NCBI GenBank assembly: GCA_022826725.1
Contig: JAJDUF010000010.1
Location: forward strand, 1-64,000
DNA length: 64,000 nt
Source of the DNA: Chloroflexota bacterium
Lineage (GTDB): Bacteria > Chloroflexota > UBA11872 > UBA12225 > JAJDUF01
Direction: 5' to 3'
Positions 1 to 6,844 of the stretch are shown here, in pieces. How positions within the stretch are numbered: position 1 is the first letter of the stretch; every line of letters begins with the position of its first letter. The position numbers and the translations under genes were made by a program. The notes beneath the pieces are model-generated. The model worked only from the letters and a program-made list of their open reading frames with translations. It had not been told where the DNA came from and did not search any database.

Positions 1-102
1 CAGGTCGCTCATGGTGCGGCCTTCCGCCCGCATCACGGCGCGCACCTGGGCCGCCATGGCTGGCGGCAGGGAGAACGTGATGGTCTTGGTCGTCCGTTTC
101 AT
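1..102 (-). CDS. Ribbon-helix-helix (CopG/ParD-like) protein, N-terminus only
   Basis: The gene runs off the left edge; the 34 residues seen start MKRTTKTITFSLPPAMAAQV. A basic start, an alternating beta strand (KTITFSLP) and a helix ending in EGRTMSDL match the DNA-binding strand and first helix of the ribbon-helix-helix fold. Proteins of this kind are often antitoxins or plasmid copy-number regulators that repress their own promoter. A good promoter lies just upstream (134-162). The missing C-terminus prevents a finer family call, and a toxin partner, if any, would lie outside the window. Confidence 0.75.
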   Translation of the reverse strand, partial: MKRTTKTITFSLPPAMAAQVRAVMRAEGRTMSDL

Positions 103-133
103 GGCCGCTCCCAATGCGACTTAGTCTTACATA

Positions 134-162
134 ACTATGCCTCATCTCCGTCGTATAGTCAA
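134..162 (-). promoter_or_regulatory. Sigma-70-type promoter for the ribbon-helix-helix gene
   Basis: Read on the minus strand, TTGACT (157-162) and CATAGT (134-139) are separated by exactly 17 bases. The predicted transcription start lies about 25 bases before the ATG at 102. The inverted pentamers ACTAT/ATAGT around the spacer could be an operator for the protein itself; that part is inference. Confidence 0.5.
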
Positions 163-577
163 GGCAACGCTGGGTGGCTGGCTCGCCGGTGTCCGCTCAC
201 TAGGATGCCGCCCGAGCGTGCCCGGCGGAATGCCTTGTGAGGGAGGGCACGCGCGGCCCCCCTTAAAAGGCCTGGTATTCGCGGGGGTGTTACCGCTGTA
301 ATGGACGTGTACAGGAATCCGTACTGGGGACCGCTTGGCCGCGTGGTGGGTCAGAGCCCCCCGCTACCAGAGAGAAATCGGGGGGCAATCGGGGGGCAAG
401 TGGCGCCATTCGAGCAAGCACCTGGGGAGGAGGGCTGGTTCCAAGGCGGGGGCTACGTGCTTCCCTGGGACCGGCCAACGGTGGCCGCGACGCGGCTGGA
501 GTATGGTGGCCAAGTGCCCCAGGGAAGCGCGGCCCTACAGGATCGCGGCCGGTGCGAGGATGAGCGGGGAGCGCAGC
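163..577. other. Intergenic region, no gene recognised
   Basis: GC-rich DNA between the divergent left-edge gene and the HTH gene. Open frames here have no ribosome site and no recognisable protein. The frame of the next gene is open back to 335, but the residues before 578 look non-coding (Arg/Trp/Gly rich). Confidence 0.4.
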
Positions 578-1369
578 ATGGAGACACCGCCCCCCAGTCT
601 GGAAAGTGTGCAGGAACTGCGGCTGCTGGTGCTGCTGCACGACTTGGTGCGGCAAGAGGGGCGGACGGGAGCCGCCGCCGTGTTGGGCGTTCACCGCAAG
701 ACGGTGGCGGCAGCGGTGAACAGCGGCCGGTTGTCGCGGCGGATGCAGGACGCCCTGGAGCGGCACCTGCTGGCGGAGCAGGCCACCGCCGCCCCGACCG
801 AAAGCGTGGCGGCGGCCCGTCGCCAGTGGGAGCAGCACTTGGAGGGGGCGCTACGGCGCCAACGGGAGGAACTGCTGGCGGCACTCAGCGCCCAGGGGCA
901 ACAACTGCGGGACGCAGCCGCGCAGCGCACCCAGACCCTGGAGGGCCGGTTGGCGGCGTTGGAGTCCCACCGACAGGAGGGCGACGGGACGGCGATGCAC
1001 CGCGCGACCAGGGACTCCCAGCCGGCCGTCCCCCCAGTCGTCACTGCAGACGCGGTGCCGGGGGAAGCGGAGGTATTTGGCGCAGCGGCCCCACTCATCA
1101 TCGCGTGGCGGCAGGCACGGGAGGCGCGGGCCACGGCGGGAGACCACCTGACCGCCGTGCGCGCGGAGGCGCGGCTGCGGGAGTTGGAGCTGGCCCTGAT
1201 CGGCGCCTACCACTTGACCCTGCCACCGGCGACGTATCCCTGGGACGCCCTCACCCGGCGGCAGGAGGTGGACTGGCGCCGGCGGACCCTGGCGCGGGTG
1301 CGCGGCGAGCGCCGCCGGGCCGCGTGGCGGCACCGCCTGCGCCGGCTGCTCACGCTGGGCTTGGGGTGA
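578..1369 (+). CDS. Helix-turn-helix and coiled-coil protein of unknown function
   Basis: The ATG at 578 is chosen because GGGGAG precedes it at good spacing; an ATG at 560 is the alternative. The product is about 263 residues. Residues 10-55 (VQELRLLVLL...AAAVLGVHRKTVAAAVNSGRLS) look like a Fis- or resolvase-type helix-turn-helix. Residues 60-140 are Glu/Arg/Gln-rich and probably form a coiled coil (REELLAALSAQGQQLRDAAA). The C-terminus is strongly basic. It stands just upstream of the primase module, so a regulatory or partition-like role in a mobile element is possible. The exact family is not recognised. Confidence 0.6.
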   Translation: METPPPSLESVQELRLLVLLHDLVRQEGRTGAAAVLGVHRKTVAAAVNSGRLSRRMQDALERHLLAEQATAAPTESVAAARRQWEQHLEGALRRQREELLAALSAQGQQLRDAAAQRTQTLEGRLAALESHRQEGDGTAMHRATRDSQPAVPPVVTADAVPGEAEVFGAAAPLIIAWRQAREARATAGDHLTAVRAEARLRELELALIGAYHLTLPPATYPWDALTRRQEVDWRRRTLARVRGERRRAAWRHRLRRLLTLGLG

Positions 1370-2081
1370 GCCGCATGACAGCCGCATGGGAGCACCAGGC
1401 GGGCAAGCACTTGGCGCCGGGAGGCCAAAACCCCTTGTCACCGGTGGGCCGGAGCCGGAATACTGAGCGTGTTATCCGGCTTTGCCAGGTCTTCCCGCCT
1501 GAGAAACCTGGGGGTCTGGCCCTAGACCCGGGCGAGACCGCACGGGATCGAGCCTTGCTCTCCCGACGGTCCCCATGAGGGCACCGCTGCACGGGCGCAG
1601 GGAGGAATCCCATCGCCCGCAGCCCAGTCCAGCGAGTGACGTGCATCCGGCACGGCGCTCCTGGGACACCACGGTTGGCGTGCGTCCCGCGCGCTGACCG
1701 CCCGATGCCGCCGGCTGCCGGCCGCTGCGCGCACTGCGCCGCCCGGTGTCGCTCCCGCAGCGTGCCCCCGGCGGTGCCGCACCCCACGCCCCAGCGCGGC
1801 CCCGCATCGTGACACCCCTGTCTCCACTCCCCCTCAACACGACCCCGGTCGGGCAGCAACCCGCCTCCCAGATGGGTTGGCCGGGGTTCCCCACGCGCCG
1901 CGTCCCACGGCAAGCAACCGACGGTGGATAGCGCGTGTCTCGCACCAGCCGCTCCCAGCAGCAGTCCCCGTGCGCCGGATGCCCACACGGACCACCCGGA
2001 AGGAGGTCAGACCTGGACAGTCCAGCACCAAGCCAACTGGTCGCGGCGCACCACCCCGACCACAGCGATGAGGAGGTTTCG
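1370..2081. other. Long GC-rich intergenic region before the primase
   Basis: About 700 bases without a convincing gene. Both strands have long open frames, but these are shadows of GC-rich sequence and lack ribosome sites. A small hairpin (GGGTCT/AGACCC at 1512-1529) is present. The region could hold the element's origin or control sequences, but no iterons or AT-rich melting region are visible. Confidence 0.35.
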
Positions 2082-2126
2082 ATGCCCACGACAGAGCAAT
2101 ACAAAGGAGGTGCAGCATGGTCGTAG
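2082..2126 (+). CDS. 14-residue leader peptide overlapping the primase start
   Basis: ATG at 2082 follows a strong GAGGAGG site and opens a 14-codon frame (MPTTEQYKGGAAWS) whose TAG stop lies inside the primase gene. The codons for KGG form the AAAGGAGG ribosome site of the primase. This arrangement would couple primase translation to the leader. Coding is inferred only from the ribosome site and the overlap. Confidence 0.35.
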   Translation: MPTTEQYKGGAAWS

Positions 2127-3154
2127 CCCAACAGCACGTAGACCTGGTGGCGCTCAAACAACGCCACCCGCTGGCCGAGGTGGTGACGGCCGCCGGGGTG
2201 CAACTGCGGGGACAGGGCCGGGTCCGCCAGGGTCTGTGCCCCTTCCACGACGAGACCGCCGGCAGCTTCACGGTGTACGGCGACACGGCCCGCTTCCACT
2301 GCTTCGGTTGCGGCGCCAGCGGCGACGTGCTGGACTTCGTGCAGCGCACGGAGGGGCTGACCCTGCCCCAGGCCATCCGGCGCCTCGACGGGGGAAATGG
2401 GACGGTGTGCCAGGTTGCCGCCCCACGCGGGTCGCGCGCCACCCCGCTGCCCCCGCGGGACCCGGCCCTGCTGACGGCGGCGGCGCGCTGCTATCACCGG
2501 GCGCTGTGGCGCTACCCCCAAGGGCGGGCGTACCTGGCCACGCGCGGCATCAGCGCGGCCACGGCCAAGCGGCTGGGGCTGGGTTATGCGCCGGGGCACG
2601 GGCTGCGCGGTGCCCTGGCGGGTGCCGGCTTCGCCGCGGCGCAGCAGCGCGCGTCGGGACTGTTCGTCGGGCGGGGTGCCGAGCGGTTCGCCGGCATGGT
2701 GGTGGTGCCCGCGGTGCGTGACCGCCAGGTGCAGTGGCTGGCGGGGCGGGCCATCACGTCGGATCGCACCCCGCGCTTCCAGACGCTGCCCGGCCCGAAG
2801 CCGCTGCTGGGCCTGGGACGCCTGGGTGCGGCGCCGCCGCGGGTGGTGCTGACCGAGGGGCTGTTCGACTGGCTCACGCTGGTGGAATGGGGCCTGCCGG
2901 CGGCTGCGGTGCTGGGCACCCAGGGCCTGGACCGGGTCGCCGCCGCCCTGCGGTCCTGTCCCCGCGTGGTGCTGGCCTTCGACGCCGACGACGCGGGTCG
3001 GGCAGCCGCGGCGCAACTGACCGAACTGCTGGGGCAGCGGGCTACCACCATCACCCTCCCGCCTGGGGTCAGCGATGTGGCCGACCTGGCCACCCGGCCG
3101 GATGGTCGCGCGGTGTTCCGGCGCCGGCTGGCCACCGCACAACGGCCGCGGTAG
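2117..3154 (+). CDS. DnaG-like DNA primase with CHC2 zinc finger and Toprim domain
   Basis: The protein has 345 residues and starts after AAAGGAGGTGCAGC. The N-terminal zinc-binding domain shows CPFH (C41, H44) and CFGC (C62, C65), the CHC2 pattern of DnaG-type primases. A short linker leads to a Toprim core: VVLTEGLFDW carries the acidic residue E247, and VVLAFDADDAG carries the D289/D291 metal-binding pair. The helicase-interacting C-terminal domain of cellular DnaG (about 600 residues) is absent, so this is a short mobile-element type primase that would lay RNA primers for the element's own replication. It heads a same-strand run with Rad52-like, RadC, methyltransferase and helicase genes. 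Confidence 0.9.
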   Translation: MVVAQQHVDLVALKQRHPLAEVVTAAGVQLRGQGRVRQGLCPFHDETAGSFTVYGDTARFHCFGCGASGDVLDFVQRTEGLTLPQAIRRLDGGNGTVCQVAAPRGSRATPLPPRDPALLTAAARCYHRALWRYPQGRAYLATRGISAATAKRLGLGYAPGHGLRGALAGAGFAAAQQRASGLFVGRGAERFAGMVVVPAVRDRQVQWLAGRAITSDRTPRFQTLPGPKPLLGLGRLGAAPPRVVLTEGLFDWLTLVEWGLPAAAVLGTQGLDRVAAALRSCPRVVLAFDADDAGRAAAAQLTELLGQRATTITLPPGVSDVADLATRPDGRAVFRRRLATAQRPR

Positions 3155-3497
3155 CCGGCGATCTCCCGCCGGCCCCCAGCAGCGCCGCCGCGCGCGGCAC
3201 CACCTCACCGGGACGCTCCCGCGTCCCACCGCCGCGCGCGCCGTCGCTCCCCAGCCGGTTCCTACCCCCCGTCCCCCGGCGCCCCCCAGTTCCCGCCCCT
3301 GCGGCCCACCGGGCCGCTCCCCCAGGGGTCAGTGCCGCGGCCGCTGGCTCCCCCGGCCGGCGGCCCCCTTGCCCTCCGCACCGCCGCGCGCGACCCCCAC
3401 TGTGAGCGGGCTGGCCCAGCCCCGGACTGCCCCCGCTCGCGCCCCAGCACGCCGCCGACCACCCAGTACCGACAACGCAGAAAGGAAGGAGCACCTC
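3155..3497. other. Intergenic region, no gene recognised
   Basis: About 340 bases of C-rich sequence between the primase and the Rad52-like gene. The frame of the Rad52-like gene is open upstream, but those residues are Pro/Arg/Ala-rich with no ribosome site. No terminator is evident. Confidence 0.35.
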
Positions 3498-4256
3498 ATG
3501 TCCAACGCAACCCACAGCCACGAACGCAGCAACGGTGTCCCCGCCGCATCCGCACCCCTGGCGAGGACGGAACCGGCCGGCGATCCAGTGCCCGACCGCC
3601 AGTGGACCGGTCTCGCCCCCGCCGTCACGCAGCAGCTGGACGCGCCCCTGGACCCCAGCCTCGTCGCGCAACGGAAGGGCCGCGCCGGCCACACCTTCCC
3701 CTATCTCCCCGGGCGGGTCGCCATCCAGCAGGCCAACCGCCTGCTCGGCTTCGGCGGCTGGGGCTATGACCTCGTCGGCGCGGTCACCCCGCGGGACCTC
3801 ACCACCCGCGACGCCCAGACCGGCGCCGTCGCGCACGCCACCGCCTACACCGCCACCGTCCGGCTCCACGTGCCGGGCGTACCGCCGCGGACCGACGTGG
3901 GCTTCCGGGTGGTGGCCGAGGAGAGCGCCCAGGGCCACGAGACGGCCTACAAAGGCGCCGTGACCGACGCATTGAAGCGGGCGCTGCGCACCCTCGGCGC
4001 GCAGTTCGGCAACGACCTCGCCGGGGACGGTGGCACCGGTGCTGCCGACACCGGGGCCGCGTCGTTGCGCCAGACGCTGCTGGCCCTGGGCGCCCAGCAG
4101 GGCTTCGACGCCACGCAGGTCCGCACGGCCGTGCGGCAACGGCTGGGCCAGGACCTGGACGCCGTGCCCGCCGCCAAGTTGCTCCCGCTGGTCGAGGGGG
4201 CCGCCCGCAAGCTGGCCCCGACCACCACACCCGCACCAGAGAGGCGGGCCGACTGA
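3498..4256 (+). CDS. Rad52/22-like single-strand annealing protein
   Basis: ATG at 3498 follows AAAGGAAGGAGCACCTC, which fixes the start (252 residues). The middle carries the Rad52 fold signature: GHTFPYLPGRVAIQQANRLL, then GFGGWGYDLVG, a central beta sheet (TATVRLHVPG) and ESAQGHETAYKGAVTDALKRALRTLGAQFGN. The spacing matches Rad52/Rad22 annealing domains, which bind single-stranded DNA and promote strand annealing. In phages and integrative elements these proteins replace RecA-type recombination during replication. The C-terminal 80 residues are Ala-rich and may mediate partner contacts. Location next to a primase and a RadC protein supports a role in element replication or repair. Confidence 0.85.
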   Translation: MSNATHSHERSNGVPAASAPLARTEPAGDPVPDRQWTGLAPAVTQQLDAPLDPSLVAQRKGRAGHTFPYLPGRVAIQQANRLLGFGGWGYDLVGAVTPRDLTTRDAQTGAVAHATAYTATVRLHVPGVPPRTDVGFRVVAEESAQGHETAYKGAVTDALKRALRTLGAQFGNDLAGDGGTGAADTGAASLRQTLLALGAQQGFDATQVRTAVRQRLGQDLDAVPAAKLLPLVEGAARKLAPTTTPAPERRAD

Positions 4257-4286
4257 GCAGTCACCACCACGAGTTGAGCCAGGCAA

Positions 4287-4320
4287 CGGGGCCGCTCCCG
4301 CTGCGGAGGGGGCGGCCCCG
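4287..4320 (+). terminator. Hairpin terminator or attenuator between rad52-like and radC genes
   Basis: A 9-bp stem, CGGGGCCGC at 4287-4295 and GCGGCCCCG at 4312-4320, is followed by CTTTCGTTT. It could end or attenuate transcription from the Rad52-like gene. Confidence 0.5.
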
Positions 4321-4358
4321 CTTTCGTTTCCAACCACGCTCGTTGAAAGGAGCTGCCG

Positions 4359-4871
4359 ATGACCACCCCAGGATACGCCGAACCCGCCGTGACCCTGCTG
4401 ACGGCCCTGCGCCAAAACCTGCAGGTGCTGGGCGAGTTGGCCCTCCGCTACGAGGTCGAGACCCAGCCCCCTGGTGCGCCCGCCGACTGGCCGACGATCT
4501 CGTGCCCCGCCGACGTGCAGCAACTGGTGGGACCGGAGCTGGCCCCGCTCGTGCAGGAGCAGCTGCGCGTGCTGCTGCTCAACACCAAGCACCGCGTCAT
4601 CGGCCAGCGCGTGATCTACCAGGGCACCGTCGACGCGGCGCGCATCCGCGCCGCCGAGGTGTTCCGCCCGGCCATCGTCGCCGCCGCCCCATGCCTCATC
4701 GTGGTCCACAACCATCCGTCCGGCGATCCCACGCCCAGCCCGGCGGACGTCGCCGTCACCAAGGAACTGGCGGCGGCCGCGCAGCTCCTGGATATCGAGC
4801 TGCTCGACCAAATCGTGATCGGTGGCGACCGCGCCGTGAGCCTGCGGGAGCAGGGGCTGCTGCCCAGCTAG
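4359..4871 (+). CDS. radC: RadC-family JAB/MPN-domain protein
   Basis: The protein has 170 residues and starts after GAAAGGAGCTGCCG. The core of the RadC domain is plain: a strand LLLNTKHRVIGQRVIYQGTVD, then LIVVHNHPSGDPTPSPADVAVTKEL, which holds the JAMM metal-binding pattern (H-x-H-P ... S ... D). RadC proteins have a metalloprotease-like fold of uncertain activity and are frequent on plasmids, phages and genomic islands. The N-terminal helix-hairpin-helix of chromosomal RadC is missing; only about 55 unrelated residues precede the domain. It sits in the replication module between the Rad52-like gene and a gene of unknown function. Confidence 0.9.
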   Translation: MTTPGYAEPAVTLLTALRQNLQVLGELALRYEVETQPPGAPADWPTISCPADVQQLVGPELAPLVQEQLRVLLLNTKHRVIGQRVIYQGTVDAARIRAAEVFRPAIVAAAPCLIVVHNHPSGDPTPSPADVAVTKELAAAAQLLDIELLDQIVIGGDRAVSLREQGLLPS

Positions 4872-4961
4872 GGCCCGGCCGGCCCCCACGACCACCCCGG
4901 AAAGGAGGGACACCGCCGACGCCGTAGCACCGCCCGCCCACACCACGAAAGGAGTATGGAC

Positions 4962-5666
4962 ATGACCACGAGCCCGGACCTAACCCCGCCGACCACCCTG
5001 GACCCCGCCACGTTGTACACGGTCACGGCCGGCGGCTTCACCGCCACCGCCGACGCCTTCGCCCGCGACCCGGCCACCGAGGGCCTCTGGTTCCTCTCGC
5101 TGGTCGGCGCCCAAACCGCCCTCAAGGCCATCTGGGCCGCCCTGCTCAAGCAGCCGCCGGATGTGGCGCATCTCATCCGGGGCGCCGAGGGTACGGCCCT
5201 GTCCGGCGGCTTCCAGCGTTGTGTCATTCCCGCGCATACCGTCGGTACCTGGACCACCAAGCTCACGCGGCTCCCGATCTGTGGCGGCTGGCACGCCCTG
5301 GTGTACACCACGCTGGCCGAATACGCCACCGAGCGGGAGCAGTTCCTGCTGCTTGCACCGCAGGAGGCGGACGCACCCCAGTTGCACCATCGCTTCCTGG
5401 ACCGGCGCAGTTCCCTGCCGCTGCACCACTCCTGGGCGTCCTGGCTCTGGCAGCGCGGCCTGGCCCAGGAGGAAATCGTCCCGCTGCAAACCGCCGGCCT
5501 CGTCGCCTACGACTGCCGACCCAATGCCGCCGCCCTCCAGGCCGACCTCGCCGCCGCCGTCGCCGCCGGCACGCTCACTCTGCCGCCAGAGGCGGGTACC
5601 GGAAGTTGCCCATCACGCAGTGACGCCACCACCAACGCCGAGGAAGGAGACTCACCATGCGTCTAG
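4962..5666 (+). CDS. Conserved-looking protein of unknown function in the replication module
   Basis: Two ATGs compete: 4956 is only one base from the GGAG site, whereas 4962 lies seven bases after it and is preferred (about 234 residues). No known domain is recognised. The protein has a Trp-rich middle (GLWFLSLVGAQTALKAIWAALL; HHSWASWLWQRGLAQEEIVPL) and ends in a helical Ala-rich segment with a low-complexity tail. Its last ten bases overlap the methyltransferase start, so the two are probably translationally coupled. That coupling suggests a shared role with the methyltransferase, but function cannot be stated. Confidence 0.7.
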   Translation: MTTSPDLTPPTTLDPATLYTVTAGGFTATADAFARDPATEGLWFLSLVGAQTALKAIWAALLKQPPDVAHLIRGAEGTALSGGFQRCVIPAHTVGTWTTKLTRLPICGGWHALVYTTLAEYATEREQFLLLAPQEADAPQLHHRFLDRRSSLPLHHSWASWLWQRGLAQEEIVPLQTAGLVAYDCRPNAAALQADLAAAVAAGTLTLPPEAGTGSCPSRSDATTNAEEGDSPCV

Positions 5667-6694
5667 CCGCTCAAGCCAAAGGGGGCTTCTATCCCACCCC
5701 GCCGCGCGTGCTCGATCTGCTCGCCACCCTGCTGCGTCCGCCGGCCCGCCGCCCGGCCGGGTCTCACGGCACCGTTCGGCTGCTTGATCCCTGCTGCGGC
5801 GCCGGAGCCGCTCTGGCCCACCTCGCCAGCTCCCTGCACCCGTACAGCGCGCTCCCCCTGGAGACCTACGGCGTCGAGCTGCACCAGGAGCGGTCCACCC
5901 AGGCCACCACTCGCCTGGACCACACCCTGGCCACCGACCTCTTCGCCGCCGCCATCGCCAACCGCGCCTTCGGCCTGCTGCTCCTCAATCCACCGTATGA
6001 CTTTGACGGCGAAGAGAAGCGCACCGAGCACCGCTTCCTGCGGCACTGCACCCGCTACCTGGCCGAGCACGGCGTGCTGGTCTTCATCGTCCCCCGCCGC
6101 CGCCTGCCGGTCTCGGCCCGCTTCCTCGCTGCCCACTACCGGCGCCTGGCCTGCTGGGCCTTCCCGCACCCGGAGCGCGCGGCCTTCGACCAGGTGGTGC
6201 TCACCGGCTGCCGGCGCGCCCGGGCCCAGCCCGACCCGGCCGCCGAGCAGCAAATCCACCGCTGGGCGGAAGCGGAACTGCGGGCACTGTCCCCGGCGCC
6301 CACGCCGCTCTACACCGTGCCGGCCACCCCGGCTGGCGAGCTGCTGTTCAGCACCCGCACCGTCGATCCCCTGGCCGCGGCGGCCGAGGCCCGGCGGACC
6401 GGCCTGTGGACCCACGCCACCGTCACCGACGCGCTCTGGCCGCCAGAGACGCCGCGCCCCCGGCCGCTGCTGCCGCTGCGCCGTGGCCACCTGGCCATGC
6501 TGGTGGCCGCCGGCTTCCTGGACAACCTCTGTCTGGAAGCGAACGGCCAGCGCCTGCTGGTGAAGGGGCGCACGGCCAAGGAGCTGGTGCTGGTGGAGCG
6601 CACCCGCGAACAGGAAGTGCGCCGCGAGCGGCTGCACACCACCGTGGTGGCCCTCGACCTGCACACCGGCGCCATCACCGATATCGCCGCCTAG
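5657..6694 (+). CDS. DUF6094-like SAM-dependent methyltransferase
   Basis: The protein has 345 residues, starts after GAGGAAGGAGACTCACC and overlaps the previous gene. SAM-binding motif I is VRLLDPCCGAGAALAHL (around residues 41-57) and motif IV is LLLLNPPYDFDG, the N-P-P-Y signature of N6-adenine and related amino-methyltransferases. A GFYPTPP start resembles the DUF6094 group seen in plasmids and islands of Actinobacteria and Chloroflexota. The C-terminal half is a separate domain that could recognise substrate. It probably methylates DNA of the element; protection from restriction or replication control are both possible. No cognate nuclease is adjacent. Confidence 0.75.
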   Translation: MRLAAQAKGGFYPTPPRVLDLLATLLRPPARRPAGSHGTVRLLDPCCGAGAALAHLASSLHPYSALPLETYGVELHQERSTQATTRLDHTLATDLFAAAIANRAFGLLLLNPPYDFDGEEKRTEHRFLRHCTRYLAEHGVLVFIVPRRRLPVSARFLAAHYRRLACWAFPHPERAAFDQVVLTGCRRARAQPDPAAEQQIHRWAEAELRALSPAPTPLYTVPATPAGELLFSTRTVDPLAAAAEARRTGLWTHATVTDALWPPETPRPRPLLPLRRGHLAMLVAAGFLDNLCLEANGQRLLVKGRTAKELVLVERTREQEVRRERLHTTVVALDLHTGAITDIAA

Positions 6695-6742
6695 CCCCAC
6701 TCCCTACCTAGCCCGGTCACCCCACACCGGCCCACCACGCCA

Positions 6743-6782
6743 CGCGGCCGCGTCTGTCCCACACGGGACCGGCGGGGCCGCG
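6743..6782 (+). terminator. Nested hairpin terminator after the methyltransferase
   Basis: The outer stem CGCGGCC (6743-6749) pairs with GGCCGCG (6776-6782), and the inner stem GTCCC (6756-6760) pairs with GGGAC (6765-6769). GTTGTTTTG follows. This fits a rho-independent terminator before the helicase gene. Confidence 0.5.
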
Positions 6783-6844
6783 GTTGTTTTGTCCGCCCCC
6801 GGAGTTCCCCGCTACGCCCCCTCACGACAAGAAAGGAGCAGGAC

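Noticed and set aside
301-1578. 425-codon plus-strand frame overlapping the HTH/coiled-coil gene
   Set aside because: Its composition (Gly/Ala/Arg/Pro runs) and lack of a ribosome site indicate a shadow frame; the frame starting at 578 has a ribosome site and an HTH.
1472-4946. Very long minus-strand open frames (585 and 625 codons) opposite the primase, Rad52-like and RadC genes
   Set aside because: They are antisense shadows of GC-rich genes: no ribosome sites, Arg/Gly/Pro-rich composition and no motifs, while the plus-strand frames carry clear catalytic motifs.
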